Source of the DNA: Chloromonas sp. AAM2
Taxonomy: Eukaryota; Chlorophyta; Chlorophyceae; Chlamydomonadales; Chlamydomonadaceae
Assembly: GCA_004335635.1 (NCBI GenBank)
Contig: QAXH01005711.1
Location: forward strand, 876 to 29,109
Direction of reading: 5' to 3'
Length of the DNA stretch: 28,234 nucleotides
The first letter of the stretch is position 1. Each line of letters begins with the position of its first letter. The translations under genes and the position numbers were made by a program. The notes beneath the pieces were generated by a model. That model saw only the letters and a program-made list of their open reading frames with translations, made no database searches and was not told the DNA's origin. Shown here piece by piece: positions 13,642-23,162 of the stretch.

Positions 13642-14256
13642 CTTACGGGCTTGGCAGCAGGGAACCTGGACCACCTCTTCAGCCTTTCTACTTGCATGCT
13701 TGCTGAGGACATGTACACGCATCCTAGGCGCAACTCTGCGAACACAGCAATCCTCCGTTTGATCGTGAGCAGTTTCCAGCAACAGTAATGGAAGGTGTCA
13801 CTACCAGGCAGTCAACACCAGACAGCCCGTGCTCGCACTGAGTAGCAAAGAGTTTGCCTATCCTGTCTTGGTCTGCTCTGGAAGCATTGCATGAGCACAG
13901 GTGGAAAACGCGGGTAGGGTAGGGAAATAGGGGTAGGGTAGGCTGCGGTTGTAACAATTCGGGTTATTCGGTTGTAATACTTCGGTTTCAAAGGCAACAG
14001 ATTCCGATGAAGTTCAAACAGATTCCGATGAAGTGGATCCGAGGAGATTGGAGCGGCTGGATGAACACTGGAGTTCGTCAAGTCTGCGGCCAGCTGACAG
14101 AGGCGCGTGGATGAGCCGGAGGTCTTAATTCCAAACTCATCGGAGCCGGGCAGCCGGGCAGGCGTGTCTGCAACATTCCAACATCATCCCCACCCAGCAG
14201 AGCCAGTCCGTCACGCCAGTGTAGCGCACTTGCAAAACATTGGTAACTCAGATTCT

Positions 14257-17200
14257 ATGGCTGTTTCAAGCTTAGGTCCTCTGTTCTGGGTGCTGTTCAT
14301 CATGTCAGCGGCCTGCCTGTGCCGTGGCAGCCAGGCGGCACGCGTAGTACCATCAAGGTCACTCGTAGGGCGTGCAAGTGTACATCGCATCCGGGACGCC
14401 AGGGGGTTACAAATGGAGGGACCTCTCATGAGCTGGAAGAGCGCTGTAGAGGCCGTCATGGATGATAGCAACTCCACATTATGGAATGTGCTGTGGGATG
14501 ACCTCATGATAGTAGCAGCAGAAGAGGCAGCCAAGGACGACAGTAAACCAGATAGCAAAGGCGATCCAGCAACCAAGCACAAAATGTCAGACATCATGCA
14601 GTGCGTGAATGCCCAGCACGTACCTGACACCGACATGACATGGGAAACTTGTATGGCCGGCAAGTTGGGCTCCCTGAAAGCTGTGAGTACAAGGGGTATA
14701 GTTACCTGACGTCATGCAGGTTTGGTTCAGTCCTGTGTTGTTTTGCTGTCCTCCTAACGGGAGCCAGAATAACAGAGCAATAGCCAACGCCGTCTGTCCT
14801 AGGAGCCAGGTTAATAGAGCACACTCGCATGACCTCCACAAACCATCATGGCTATAACGAACGCACAACGCGATTCAATGACTGTGCCATTATGTCAGTA
14901 AACAATTCATGTTTTAGTTTACCTCCAGGCTGCAATGCAGGCTGCAATGCAAGCAGCATGTGCTGATTTGCGGCTGTCAAACAGCTCCTGTCCCAGCACT
15001 GCTGCCCATCTGTCCTGGCACCCCACAATTTCCAGCAGGTCCACCCACATGAGCAGAACTCACGTTGTTCTTGCACGTTTCTGCTGCTGACTCAGGTGGC
15101 TGCCTGGCGGTCACGTGTTCGTGAGCCATCTGTCAGCGTGACCCTCGTTTCCTCGGCCACTGTAAACCGCCTGCCCCAGCTAGAGGCTCAGTGCAGGAGT
15201 TGGTCTGGGCCCCTGAGTGCAGCCCTCTACCAGCCTCTGTACCAGACAACAAGGGACAAGCTCACAGACGCCAATCTAGCCATACTGCGGCAAGCAGTGT
15301 TCCATGTGGGTGACATCGGAGCCGGCTAGCCATGCAAAAGCATAGACCACAAGCACATGGGATGCATGGATGTAAATGCATGGGTGTAAATGCATGGGTG
15401 TTGATGCATGGGTATGGATGCATGGCTGGATATGCAGATGGGTTGATGCATGCATGGTGCACAGCATGGCTACAGGCCGCCATGAGAGGCACGTTTGCGC
15501 TGAAGCCAAGATGTTACTTTATTTAGTTGCTTGGATGTTAATGAATGCCATGCAAAGTCATGCTGTAAAGCCAGACGATCATGACACATGCAATTCAAAG
15601 AATGTGACAGGTTGCTTGACGGTGCATGCAACATCTTTGATCGGCAACGCATGACAGGGCCCTGGGGCAGACATGGGCGCCACGTGTGACTTGTGAGCAT
15701 GCCTGCTCAGGCCAGCTCGCATGTGCATGTGCCATGCACGCATGTGCTGCGCAGACTGCCCAGTTCGTGGCGAGCATGTCTGCCTCTCACACGGCCTGCC
15801 AGCCCGACGTGCTCCTCATGTACGAGGTGTTCACCCAGGAGTCGGCCAGGGACCTGCTCTACCCGTCCAACACACTCAGGAACCTGGCGAGGGTCCAGGT
15901 GGGGGTCAGGGGTCAGGCGGGACTGGGGAGCGGCATAATGCTGGTGCGCCAAGGCGCAACCATGTGCAAGGCAGGCGGCTGCCACGCCATGCATGCCCTC
16001 AATTCTCAAATAGTTTCATCAAGAAGTTTCATCAAGGAAACGCTGCACTGGGCGAGACGTACTGTGACTGGACGGTGCACACAGACTCAGGTGCAGCATT
16101 ATGGGCCCACCTGCTATCATTTTCACGTTGATATAGATGCTTTAGAAAACCTGCAAATGCCTGATGATGATGATGATCATGACGCTGCCCTTGCCCTGCC
16201 CCTTGCTCTCCCCCTTACAGGCTCGCACCCCCCTGATTGCCCAGCTGGACGTGGATCTGCTCATCAGCCGCAGTCTGTACGAGCGCATGATTGACGCAGC
16301 GCAGGCCCGCATCATACAGAACCTGGTGGGTCTCAGGGCACGCATCATACAGAACCTGGTGGGTTTCAGGGCACGCATCATACGAAACCTGGTGNNNNNN
16401 NNNNNNNNNNNNNNNNNNNNNNNNNNNNNNNNNNNNNNNNNNNNNNNNNNNNNNNNNNNNNNNNNNNNNNNNNNNNNNNNNNNNNNNNNNNNNNNNNNNN
16501 NNNNNNNNNNNNNNNNNNNNNNNNNNNNNNNNNNNNNNNNNNNNNNNNNNNNNNNNNNNNNNNNNNNNNNNNNNNNNNNNNNNNNNNNNNNNNNNNNNNN
16601 NNNNNNNNNNNNNNNNNNNNNNNNNNNNNNNNNNNNNNNNNNNNNNNNNNNNNNNNNNNNNNNNNNNNNNNNNNNNNNNNNNNNNNNNNNNNNNNNNNNN
16701 NNNNNNNNNNNNNNNNNNNNNNNNNNNNNNNNNNNNNNNNNNNNNNNNNNNNNNNNNNNNNNNNNNNNNNNNNNNNNNNNNNNNNNNNNNNNNNNNNNNN
16801 NNNNNNNNNNNNNNNNNNNNNNNNNNNNNNNNNNNNNNNNNNNNNNNNNNNNNNNNNNNNNNNNNNNNNNNNNNNNNNNNNACCTGGTGGGTTTCAGGGC
16901 ACGCATCATACAGAACCTGGTGGGTCTCAGGGCACGCATCATACAGAACCTGGTGGGTTTCAGGGCACGCAGGGCGCCAGCCTGGGTGACTTGACCGGTG
17001 TTACTGGACACTATTAGGACAGCAAACAGGCTTCCAGCCAAGACATGGTTTCAGTCTACATAGGGTGGGCTGGACTTGTTTTGCTGGATAAGGCTGAGGA
17101 GCGGTGATTTGAAATGATGCAGCATGCATGCCTGGCCTGAGCTTTGTTTAGGGGTCGTAAACATTTCCTGAATCTGACGGAGTCAATTGCATGCATTCAA

Positions 17201-19667
17201 AAGCTGGCTGGTGGAGATGCACGTTTCTTGAGCAGATTCTTCAGCCTGCCTGTTGCTTTAGGCCAGTGATCATACCACCTCTTGTAGCCCAATGGTATTC
17301 CTTCCCGTGTCGTGCCATGAGCTTGCTACCGCATGCATGCAATAGCCCAATGCTGCGTTTGCCGTACAGGCGGTTAAGGAGCGCACGGTCTTCATCCTGC
17401 CGGCCCTGGACGTGCGGGGTCAGCTGCACGAGCGCATCGCCTGGGCCGACGCACTGGTGACCGCTTACAAGGTGGGAGATCAAAGGGTGTAATTCAGGAG
17501 GCTCAAGTGCATGTGCGTGAAACATGAGGATGGGCCTGAGTAACGCCACGTGAGGCTCAGCATGGGACGGTGATGGCCATGCCATCAGGCGGAAGTTAAC
17601 CATTCCATCTACAGTGTAGATGTGAAGGATGGCTAAATGGAACCCTAATCAGGCAAGGTCGAATCGTGACGTGCATGGGCGGGACAGACATCGATGTTTT
17701 CCTTTCTGGGTCTGCCTGCACGAGTAGTGACAAGGGCGGGGTGTTCGACTGAGTGAGTTTCTGTTTGTACATTGCGGGACGCGTTGGGTAGCAAACCTGT
17801 TGGTATTGCATTTTTCCAACTCTCTTTCCAGGAAGAGCTAATGTAAGCATTGGTGTGTTTGCCTCTACAGTCTAGATGTAATGTATGGGGTGTATGTGGG
17901 TGATGCTGCTTCTGTTAGTGTGAGAGTGTATGTGGCTGGTGCTGCCCATGTGAGTGTGTGGGTGTGCATGTGGCGCAGGACGTGACGGCCGAGGCATGGC
18001 GGCAGGAGGTCATCTTTCAGTTCGCGCTACCCTACAAGGAGGCGCATGCGCTGACGGACTACGAGCGCTGGATCAAGGCAAAGGAGGACTATGCAGTGCC
18101 GTACCAGCTAGAGTGAGTAATGGGTGCAGAAATGGGTGTGCTGCTCCGGGCTGACAGGGGGCTTGCGTGCCCATATGCGCTTCGGCCAACGTGATCTCAA
18201 GCTTTTGGCAGTCACTGAATCGCAAGCCTGGTGAACCTGCAACAGGTGCGCAGGAGATGTCACTTACGCATATGCAATCGTAGCTACACCGTAGCTCACT
18301 CAATAGCTTCGTATGGTATAGTACTCGTGTGGTGTGGCTGACTGGGGCCTGCCGCTGCTCTGTTGCTCTGCATGTGTGCAGCGCCGAGCCCTGGCTGCTG
18401 AGCGAGCGCAAGGGCCTGCCCTGGCACGATGAACGGTATCGCGGCTACGGGCTCAACAAGCAGCAGATGGTGCTGTCGGCCAACGCCTCGGGGTACAAGT
18501 TCACTGTCATGCACGACGTCTTCGCTGTTCATAGGTAGGATCGGGCCAGCTGATGCACACCACAGCTTGCCGCCTGTCATCACTGCGTAAGGCAGTCAAG
18601 GCTCGGAATGAAGCTGCACAACAGATGTGTCTCACAGGGGTTTGTGTACGGGTGATGCGTGTGGGGGCGAGGAGAGGGGGGGCTTGCTTTGTGTGTGAGT
18701 GGATGCTATGTACCATCTAACCACCTGTCACTGCAGTGTTTGTATGTGAGTGGGTGTTTTGCGCCGTCTCACCAGGCCAGCTGTCTGGGTGCAACTCCCT
18801 TATGCTCTCTGTTGTGCTACTGCAGGGCGCACAAGAAGTCAGACCAGCGCACAGTGCTGTTGGAGCGTGTTCCCCGGGAGGGGGTGCCGGACATATTCGA
18901 ACACAACAAGGTGCGGGGCGGAACAGGGGGGCGGGTCGGACCATGTGCCGGGTCAGGCCATGCGCCGGCTCAAGCATATGTGTGTGTGGGTGTGTGCATG
19001 CGTGTGGGTGGGTGGGTGGATGGGTGTGGGTGTAGAACGGCAAGTGGGACCAGAGGCGGCACGGTGATTAGCGATGCAAACACATCTAGCAACGCAACGA
19101 TGCTGGCTGAGGTTACTACTGTCAGTGGTGCGCTCGGCTGATGATTGCTCCACCAGGAGCCCACTACCCTAAGGGCGCGCTGCGGGTCCGCCATGCCTGT
19201 GTCACAACTCATATCTGACGGTCTGTACTGCTCATTCACGCACTGCATGAGCTGCGACATCTCTAGCTCCCTGCCATCGAGGTCAGGATTGTCGAGTCTT
19301 CTTTGTAAGCCTTCATCGTTGGGTGCATCGGCTCGCCCGAGCAAGTTCTCCCAGAGCAGAGACCAGCTCTCACATCCTTGACTTGGTTCATGATGGCAGA
19401 CAGGGTCAGGCATGTGTGTGCGCACTGAGCAGCTGAGAGATGAAATCAAGGTAATACATTTGATCCATTCGTTCGTTGTTCCATCTGTTTTGCAACCCGT
19501 TGCGTCCTTTGCAGGTTGTGTACGCAGCCCAGCGTGCGATGCACGACAGGTCCGAGCCCTTCGTCCCGCCTGTCAGCGCCGCCCTGGCGCACTGCCTCCA
19601 CACCCTGCCCTGGTGGCAGGGTGGGGCAGTGGCGCCGCACAGACGGGCGGCAGCTAAGGCTGCGTAA
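14257..19667 (+). CDS. GT49 (LARGE-like) glycosyltransferase, paralogue B
   Basis: It is a predicted type II membrane glycosyltransferase with unknown sugar and acceptor. Nine exons: 14257-14682, 15096-15305, 15755-15898, 16221-16325, 17370-17471, 17979-18112, 18382-18534, 18826-18910 and 19515-19667. They encode 503 aa. 14257 is the first in-frame ATG and begins an anchor (SLGPLFWVLFIMSAACLC). Landmarks are LWNVLWDDL, VSVTLVSSATVNRLPQL, LRNLARVQ, AQLDVDLLISRSL (DVD at 270-272), TVFILPALDV, EAHALTDYERW and PWHDERYRGYGLNK...SANASGY...VMHDVFAVHRAHKK. The C-terminus is CLHTLPWWQGG plus a basic tail. The intron at 14683-15095 is absent from A and C. Exon 4 ends inside a 33-bp minisatellite whose units each repeat the splice donor, so exon 4 length may vary. 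Intron 4 includes a 487-nt run of N, and intron 8 holds an inverted piece of paralogue C. Confidence 0.87.
15361..15457 (+). repeat. TGCATG-rich minisatellite in intron 2 of gene B
   Basis: Imperfect units of about 16 nt, such as tgtaaatgcatggg and ttgatgcatggg, recur at least six times. The tract lies inside the intron at 15306-15754. No coding role is likely. Confidence 0.75.
16305..16964 (+). repeat. 33-bp minisatellite across the exon 4 end and 5' splice site of gene B
   Basis: The first unit (16305-16337) consists of the last 21 nt of exon 4 plus the first 12 nt of the intron. It encodes ARIIQNLVGLR and contains the donor CCTG/GTGGGT. Units at 16338 and 16371 precede the gap. Units at 16866 (partly N), 16899 and 16932 follow it. 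The visible units alternate between GGTCTC and GGTTTC (VGLR and VGFR), suggesting a 66-bp higher-order period. If the N length is right, the array has 20 units. It ends at gcacgcagggcgcc, and unspliced reading stops at TGA 16992-16994. Confidence 0.9.
16395..16881. other. assembly gap (run of N, 487 nt)
   Basis: All bases are N. Both flanks are units of the 33-bp minisatellite, so the missing sequence is almost certainly more of the same array. From the unit start at 16371 to the implied unit start at 16866 is 495 nt, exactly 15 units. Confidence 0.97.
17878..17965 (+). repeat. short GT-rich tandem duplication in intron 5 of gene B
   Basis: Two imperfect units of about 36 nt, each with tgtatgtgg, a gctgctg-like part and gtgtgagtgtg, lie just upstream of the acceptor at 17978. 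They form the GT-rich end of the intron. Confidence 0.5.
18970..19034 (+). repeat. GT/GGGT-rich simple sequence in intron 8 of gene B
   Basis: The tract consists of tgtgtgtgggtgtgtgcatg and then gtgggtgggtgggtggatgg units. It lies about 65 nt upstream of the inverted GT49 fragment at 19099-19404. Confidence 0.8.
19099..19404 (-). pseudogene. inverted, frameshifted copy of exon 1 of GT49 gene C inside intron 8 of gene B
   Basis: The minus strand matches 23348-23651 of gene C with roughly 18-19 substitutions plus a 2-nt insertion (gtgagagc for gtcagc) over about 304 nt, close to 94% identity by eye. It still reads LLWENLLGRADAPNDEG, LDGRELEMSQLMQCVNEQ and VVGSWWSNHQPSAPLTVV, but the insertion breaks the frame near its start. 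Changes such as W to C in SDMSCDTG suggest decay. It lies in the intron 18911-19514 of gene B, so a B pre-mRNA would contain RNA complementary to C mRNA. Confidence 0.92.
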
Positions 19668-20379
19668 CACAAGGAAGCAGCAAGTCGTGTAGGCCATATG
19701 TAGGCAAAAGCAGGCACATACTGCGGTACTGCCGCTTGTGCTGCTGCAGACCAAACATTCAGGCGCCTTGTGCCTAGCAGCCGCCTCCTTCAACCCCTAG
19801 AAAGCAAAGGTTGAATGGGATTGAGACGAGGTAAAGTTGGGCATCAGCGTGCGACGGGGTGGGGTGGGAGCGGCCGTGCAAGAATCAGGGCGTGCGAGCG
19901 ATCGTGTTGGTAGGACGTGCGATGAAGGTTCAAGGCATGGCATCGAGATAGGAGGCAACCGATGGTGCTGACGAGCCAGCAGCGTTTGAAGACATCGGGT
20001 GCTGACGGCCACTGGCTGTAGCACTCTACCTGGCAAAGTCTTGTTAGGCTCAGTGAGGTTGGGCTTGCATTCAATTGGACCAAAACAGCACCGCCTCCAC
20101 AAGCAATGCGCCTCCAGGTCACAAGGATTGGCCTCGGATTGTTTTCAGGTCATGGCACTTGTTCAGATAGGCCTTGGCAGCGGCCTGGGTAAGGAACAGC
20201 TCAAGTCTGGCTCAGGAAGTCAAGGGCGTATGCTCTAGATCAAGGCTGGGTCTTGTGGCATCCAGATGCTTGCATTCAGAGTGCAAACTAGCCCAATAAT
20301 TGAATTCCTGGGCTGATTTGGAATGCGCACGTGTTCTTGAATCTTGAGAATCTTGAAAACGTACGTTTAAAAACTGCAG

Positions 20380-20484
20380 ACGAGTGCTTGCACTCTGATA
20401 TTATGTCCTGCGACCCGGCACACACCCACTGCATTTCTGGCACAGCCGGTTGCACCTTGCAATGCCGTGGTGGCAGTGTTGCAG
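20380..20484 (+). other. possible orphan EGF-like exon
   Basis: After an aaaactgcag acceptor-like end, a 105-nt open stretch reads, with a split first codon, (D)ECLHSDIMSCDPAHTHC, then GCTLQC. It ends at GCAG/GTTGTA. Both ends would be phase 1, as is usual for exons of calcium-binding EGF domains, and the DEC start fits. However, only five cysteines are present, the C4-C5 spacing is atypical, and no neighbouring exons are seen. Confidence 0.2.
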
Positions 20485-21075
20485 GTTGTACATGGCTATC
20501 TAACTGGCTGGTCAGTGGATGATGGCACCCATGACTCAAGGAATAAACAAGGTTGCACGTGCTCCAGAATATACCGGCTCAAAAAGGATTCTGTCACATG
20601 GTACAGATGTCGCCTGGCACCATCGGTCTGCCTGGCTGGCCATGCCTGTGGCATGAGTTGATCTAGAAGATCAGAGAGCACTGAATGGGGGCGACGTGGC
20701 GACATAAGAATGTATCCATTCCAACAGTGCGTACAGACGCATGGATGTGTGGGCTTTGATGTGTTGGCCCAACGTGGCCTTCTGAAAGGGCCTGTCATCC
20801 ACTTTGTGCGTAGTTGAGGACTGGGCTGCCAGTTATATTCGGCCAAGTCGCGGTTGTGTGTGCTTCGACCATGTGGAGAAATGGCCACGTGGACATGCTA
20901 TGCTGCCTGCAGTTTGGGCGCTGTAGGTGCATGTGGCGTGCCCATGTGGCGTGCCCTACATGTCTGCACTGGGCGAAGGTCTTTGGCTGCGGGTGCACCA
21001 GTAATGGTACAGGGCCGAGCGACACATATTGTGCAGGAAAGGCGTCATTGTGAGGGATGCGATGTCGTGATGGAT

Positions 21076-21103
21076 TTACATCAGGCTAGCCGAAACCGCG
21101 TGT
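21076..21103 (-). repeat. family R repeat, 3'-end fragment
   Basis: The sequence ttacatcaggctagccgaaa followed by ccgcgtgtg is the reverse complement of the 3' end of the repeat (tatgcggttncggctaggctgatgtaa-like). The rest of the element is absent. Confidence 0.65.
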
Positions 21104-21398
21104 GATAAGTGACCAGCTGGTCCACCCTTGTCGTGCATAGATGATAGATCCTCACGACACAGTGCGAGTGACAGGCATCATAAAGCCGGGATACCCGGTG
21201 TGCAGTGTTGAATGCTTATTCACTGCTGCGCGAGTGATGTATGCTAGTTAATTGAGGGGCGCAGCTGAGCCCTTCATGGGAGAGGCAGTCCGCGTAGAGT
21301 ACCCAAAGCGGCTAGGCCTAGGTCACTGCGCTCAGAGCGCTTGATGAATTGCATATGCATGCAGCAAGCCGAGTTTTCCAAGGTGAAAAATGTGGCGT

Positions 21399-21471
21399 TG
21401 CTGCATACCGGTGGATGCAGGACAGGGGGGCTATTCACACAGTGCTTTGCGGTTCCGGCTAGGCTGATGTC
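21399..21471 (+). repeat. family R repeat with internal deletion
   Basis: The core gcataccggtggatgcagga is followed by cagggggg, then ctattcacacagtgctttgc, ggttccggctaggctgatgt and cat. The usual ctctgaatcccctt segment is missing. Confidence 0.8.
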
Positions 21472-21706
21472 ATGTGGCGTTCCGTTGAGGACATACAGCC
21501 ACATGACATTTACCGCATTTGCTGCGTGCAGTTTGAGCTTCATCCCTTTTGATATTGATTGCTTGCACCCTGCCTAGCAGTTGTGTGGCGCGCTGAAGAC
21601 TATTCCTGTGACTCAAGATTCTTGCGTTGACAAGGCCTGGCCTTCAGCAGCCCCAGACCGAATGTTGTAACTGGTCGCAGACTTACCACTAGTAGCAGAC
21701 TGTGTG

Positions 21707-21780
21707 CATCAGGCTAGCAGGTACCGCACAGACTGTGTGTACAGGCGATTGAAAGAGCCCACTGCCCTGCACCCACCAAT
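21707..21780 (-). repeat. family R repeat, diverged
   Basis: The blocks catcaggctagcaggtaccg, cacagactgtgtgtacaggc, gattgaaagagcccactgcc and ctgcacccacca align with the reverse complement of the repeat. It faces the copy at 21871-21984 across about 90 nt. Confidence 0.7.
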
Positions 21781-21870
21781 GTGTACTACTACCCGTTACT
21801 ACTGCACGGCGTATTCGAACCCACCATCTGAGAGGCGTTCTTTTGCAATGCGCAAGTCCAGGCGGGATGC

Positions 21871-21984
21871 GAATGTGCTCTGCGGGGACCGGCCACTCAC
21901 CTTTTGTCACTGCATACTGGTGGATGTGTAGGACAGGCGGGTTCTCTGTTACACAGTGCTATGCGGTCGGCTGGGCTGATGTAA
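21871..21984 (+). repeat. family R repeat, nearly complete
   Basis: It shows gaatgtgctctgcgggga, ccggccactcaccttttgtc, actgcatactggtggatgtg, taggacaggcgggttctctg, ttacacagtgctatgcggtc and ggctgggctgatgtaa. The CCAAT motif is mutated to CCACT, and the gaatccc segment is deleted. Confidence 0.85.
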
Positions 21985-22543
21985 TAGGGCAGCTTCTACT
22001 CGGCTTCTGAGGCAATGATCTCACCACCATTTTAACACGCTAGTAGTAGAGACAGAGTGACTGGCCGGTACCCGTCGGAAAACAGTTCTATGCGGTTATG
22101 AGTCAGTGAGCACTCAATGCTCAGCATGTCTGAAGGTTGGCACCTGCTAGCCTCTTGTGAGATCAAACGTACACCCCAGGCCACAATCATTTCTCGTCAC
22201 TGTGTTTTTTGAGTCTGCACACCTCATGCGCACACTGCAGTGTTTCAGAACGTGGCAGGCTATTATCAAGCACCACCTGGCAGCCACAGCAACAGTATTG
22301 GCAGCCACGACAACTACTGGGGCGAAGCAGCTAAGTAACAAAAGCTGTCCTCATCAGCACAACCATTTATCAAGTGAGCCCATGAGGGACTTCCTTATCA
22401 CATGCTTTGATATTGCACGTTTTCTGTTTAGTGTTAGCTCTGAACACGGAGGTAAAATAACTCGCTGGCTGCAGTACTGGCAAGTACTCCTGGATAAATA
22501 ACAAAAGATTTAGAAGTTGACGGAGATGATGCGCGAGGCCAGA

Positions 22544-22632
22544 GGGGACCGGCCAATCACCTCACATTCTGTCACTGTATATACCGGTGGATGTTCAGGA
22601 CAAGTGTTCTCTCTCAATCCCCTTTACACAGC
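22544..22632 (+). repeat. family R repeat, 3'-truncated
   Basis: It shows gggaccggccaatcacctca, gtcactgtatataccggtgg, atgttcaggacaagtgttct and ctctcaatcccctttacaca, then diverges. It is the only copy here that keeps the CCAAT end but lacks the TGTAA end. It lies about 530 nt upstream of the gene C start codon. Confidence 0.8.
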
Positions 22633-23162
22633 CCGGCAAACAGTTGTCATTCATGTTGAAAGGGACTTGGGTCTAGTTGCAGGGAGTTGTGCAAAACAAC
22701 TTCAGCAGTCAAGACAATGTTGGTATAGGGTGGCTGCAGTCCCAGGGGACAGCCGGCGGCCTGCTAGGCGGCCAAACTGGTTCTTTGAGCATGTCAGAGG
22801 TCGCTGCTGTTCTAACAAATTCAAACATATTTCAGCCATAGAATCCCTGTAAACATGATTGAGCGCTGTTCCTTTTGGAGTTCACACTGTCAAACTAGGA
22901 CAGTTGAAGTGTTCTGTGTGCTCTGATTGCCGAACGCTTCTGGAAGTTTCCATTGAAATTCTTGCCATTCCTCTTCCCTTTCGCGTTTGAACTTGGCCGG
23001 CAAAGAAACAGACCGGCAGGCCTGAAATTCAACTGTATCATCAGGGTCAACGCACACACAGAACGTTGCATTGCGCGCTCAGTACTCAATTGTGTTTGGC
23101 TGGCCATCTCAGTAAGGCTTGCTGAACCGCTGCCATTCCTGTTCAATCGTCCTTCAAATCCG

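Larger units (their letters stand above)
12049..14256. other. intergenic region between GT49 genes A and B
   Basis: No gene is recognised. It contains the (GA)n-headed repeat at 12105-12272 and a 25-bp-period tandem pair (gggctgttgatcgcaaca) at 12556-12598. It also has a TATA-like box at 13432-13440, partial R-family repeats at 13525-13549 and 13586-13641, and a short tandem pair (acagattccgatgaagt) at about 13998-14034. The 3' UTR of A and the promoter and 5' UTR of B must lie here. Confidence 0.6.
19668..23162. other. intergenic region between GT49 genes B and C
   Basis: About 3.5 kb with no gene that I can support. It holds five copies or fragments of the R-family repeat (21076-21103 minus, 21399-21471, 21707-21780 minus, 21871-21984, 22544-22632). 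It also holds a cysteine-rich EGF-like open stretch at 20380-20484 with splice-like ends. The 3' UTR of B and the promoter of C must lie here, but I recognise no TATA box. Confidence 0.6.

Noticed and set aside
14107..14256. Upstream in-frame extension of gene B exon 1
   Set aside because: It contains no in-frame ATG. 14257 is the first and directly precedes the hydrophobic anchor.
16142..17041. Long minus-strand open frame across the N run
   Set aside because: It is open only because the N run contributes no stops and the 33-bp repeat is free of stops on the minus strand. It is a shadow of gene B exon 4 and its repeat.
20496..20888. 130-codon minus-strand ORF between B and C
   Set aside because: It has mixed low-complexity composition, no recognisable motif and no partner exons; a chance open frame is more likely.
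21805..21860. ggttcgaatac on the minus strand, resembling a tRNA T-loop/B-box
   Set aside because: The flanking bases do not form a T-stem, acceptor stem or anticodon arm, so there is no tRNA.
22953..23162. Upstream in-frame extension of gene C exon 1 (residues KFLPFLFPF...)
   Set aside because: It has no ATG; the first in-frame ATG is 23163, which starts a signal anchor at the same distance from the LWxxL motif as in paralogues A and B.
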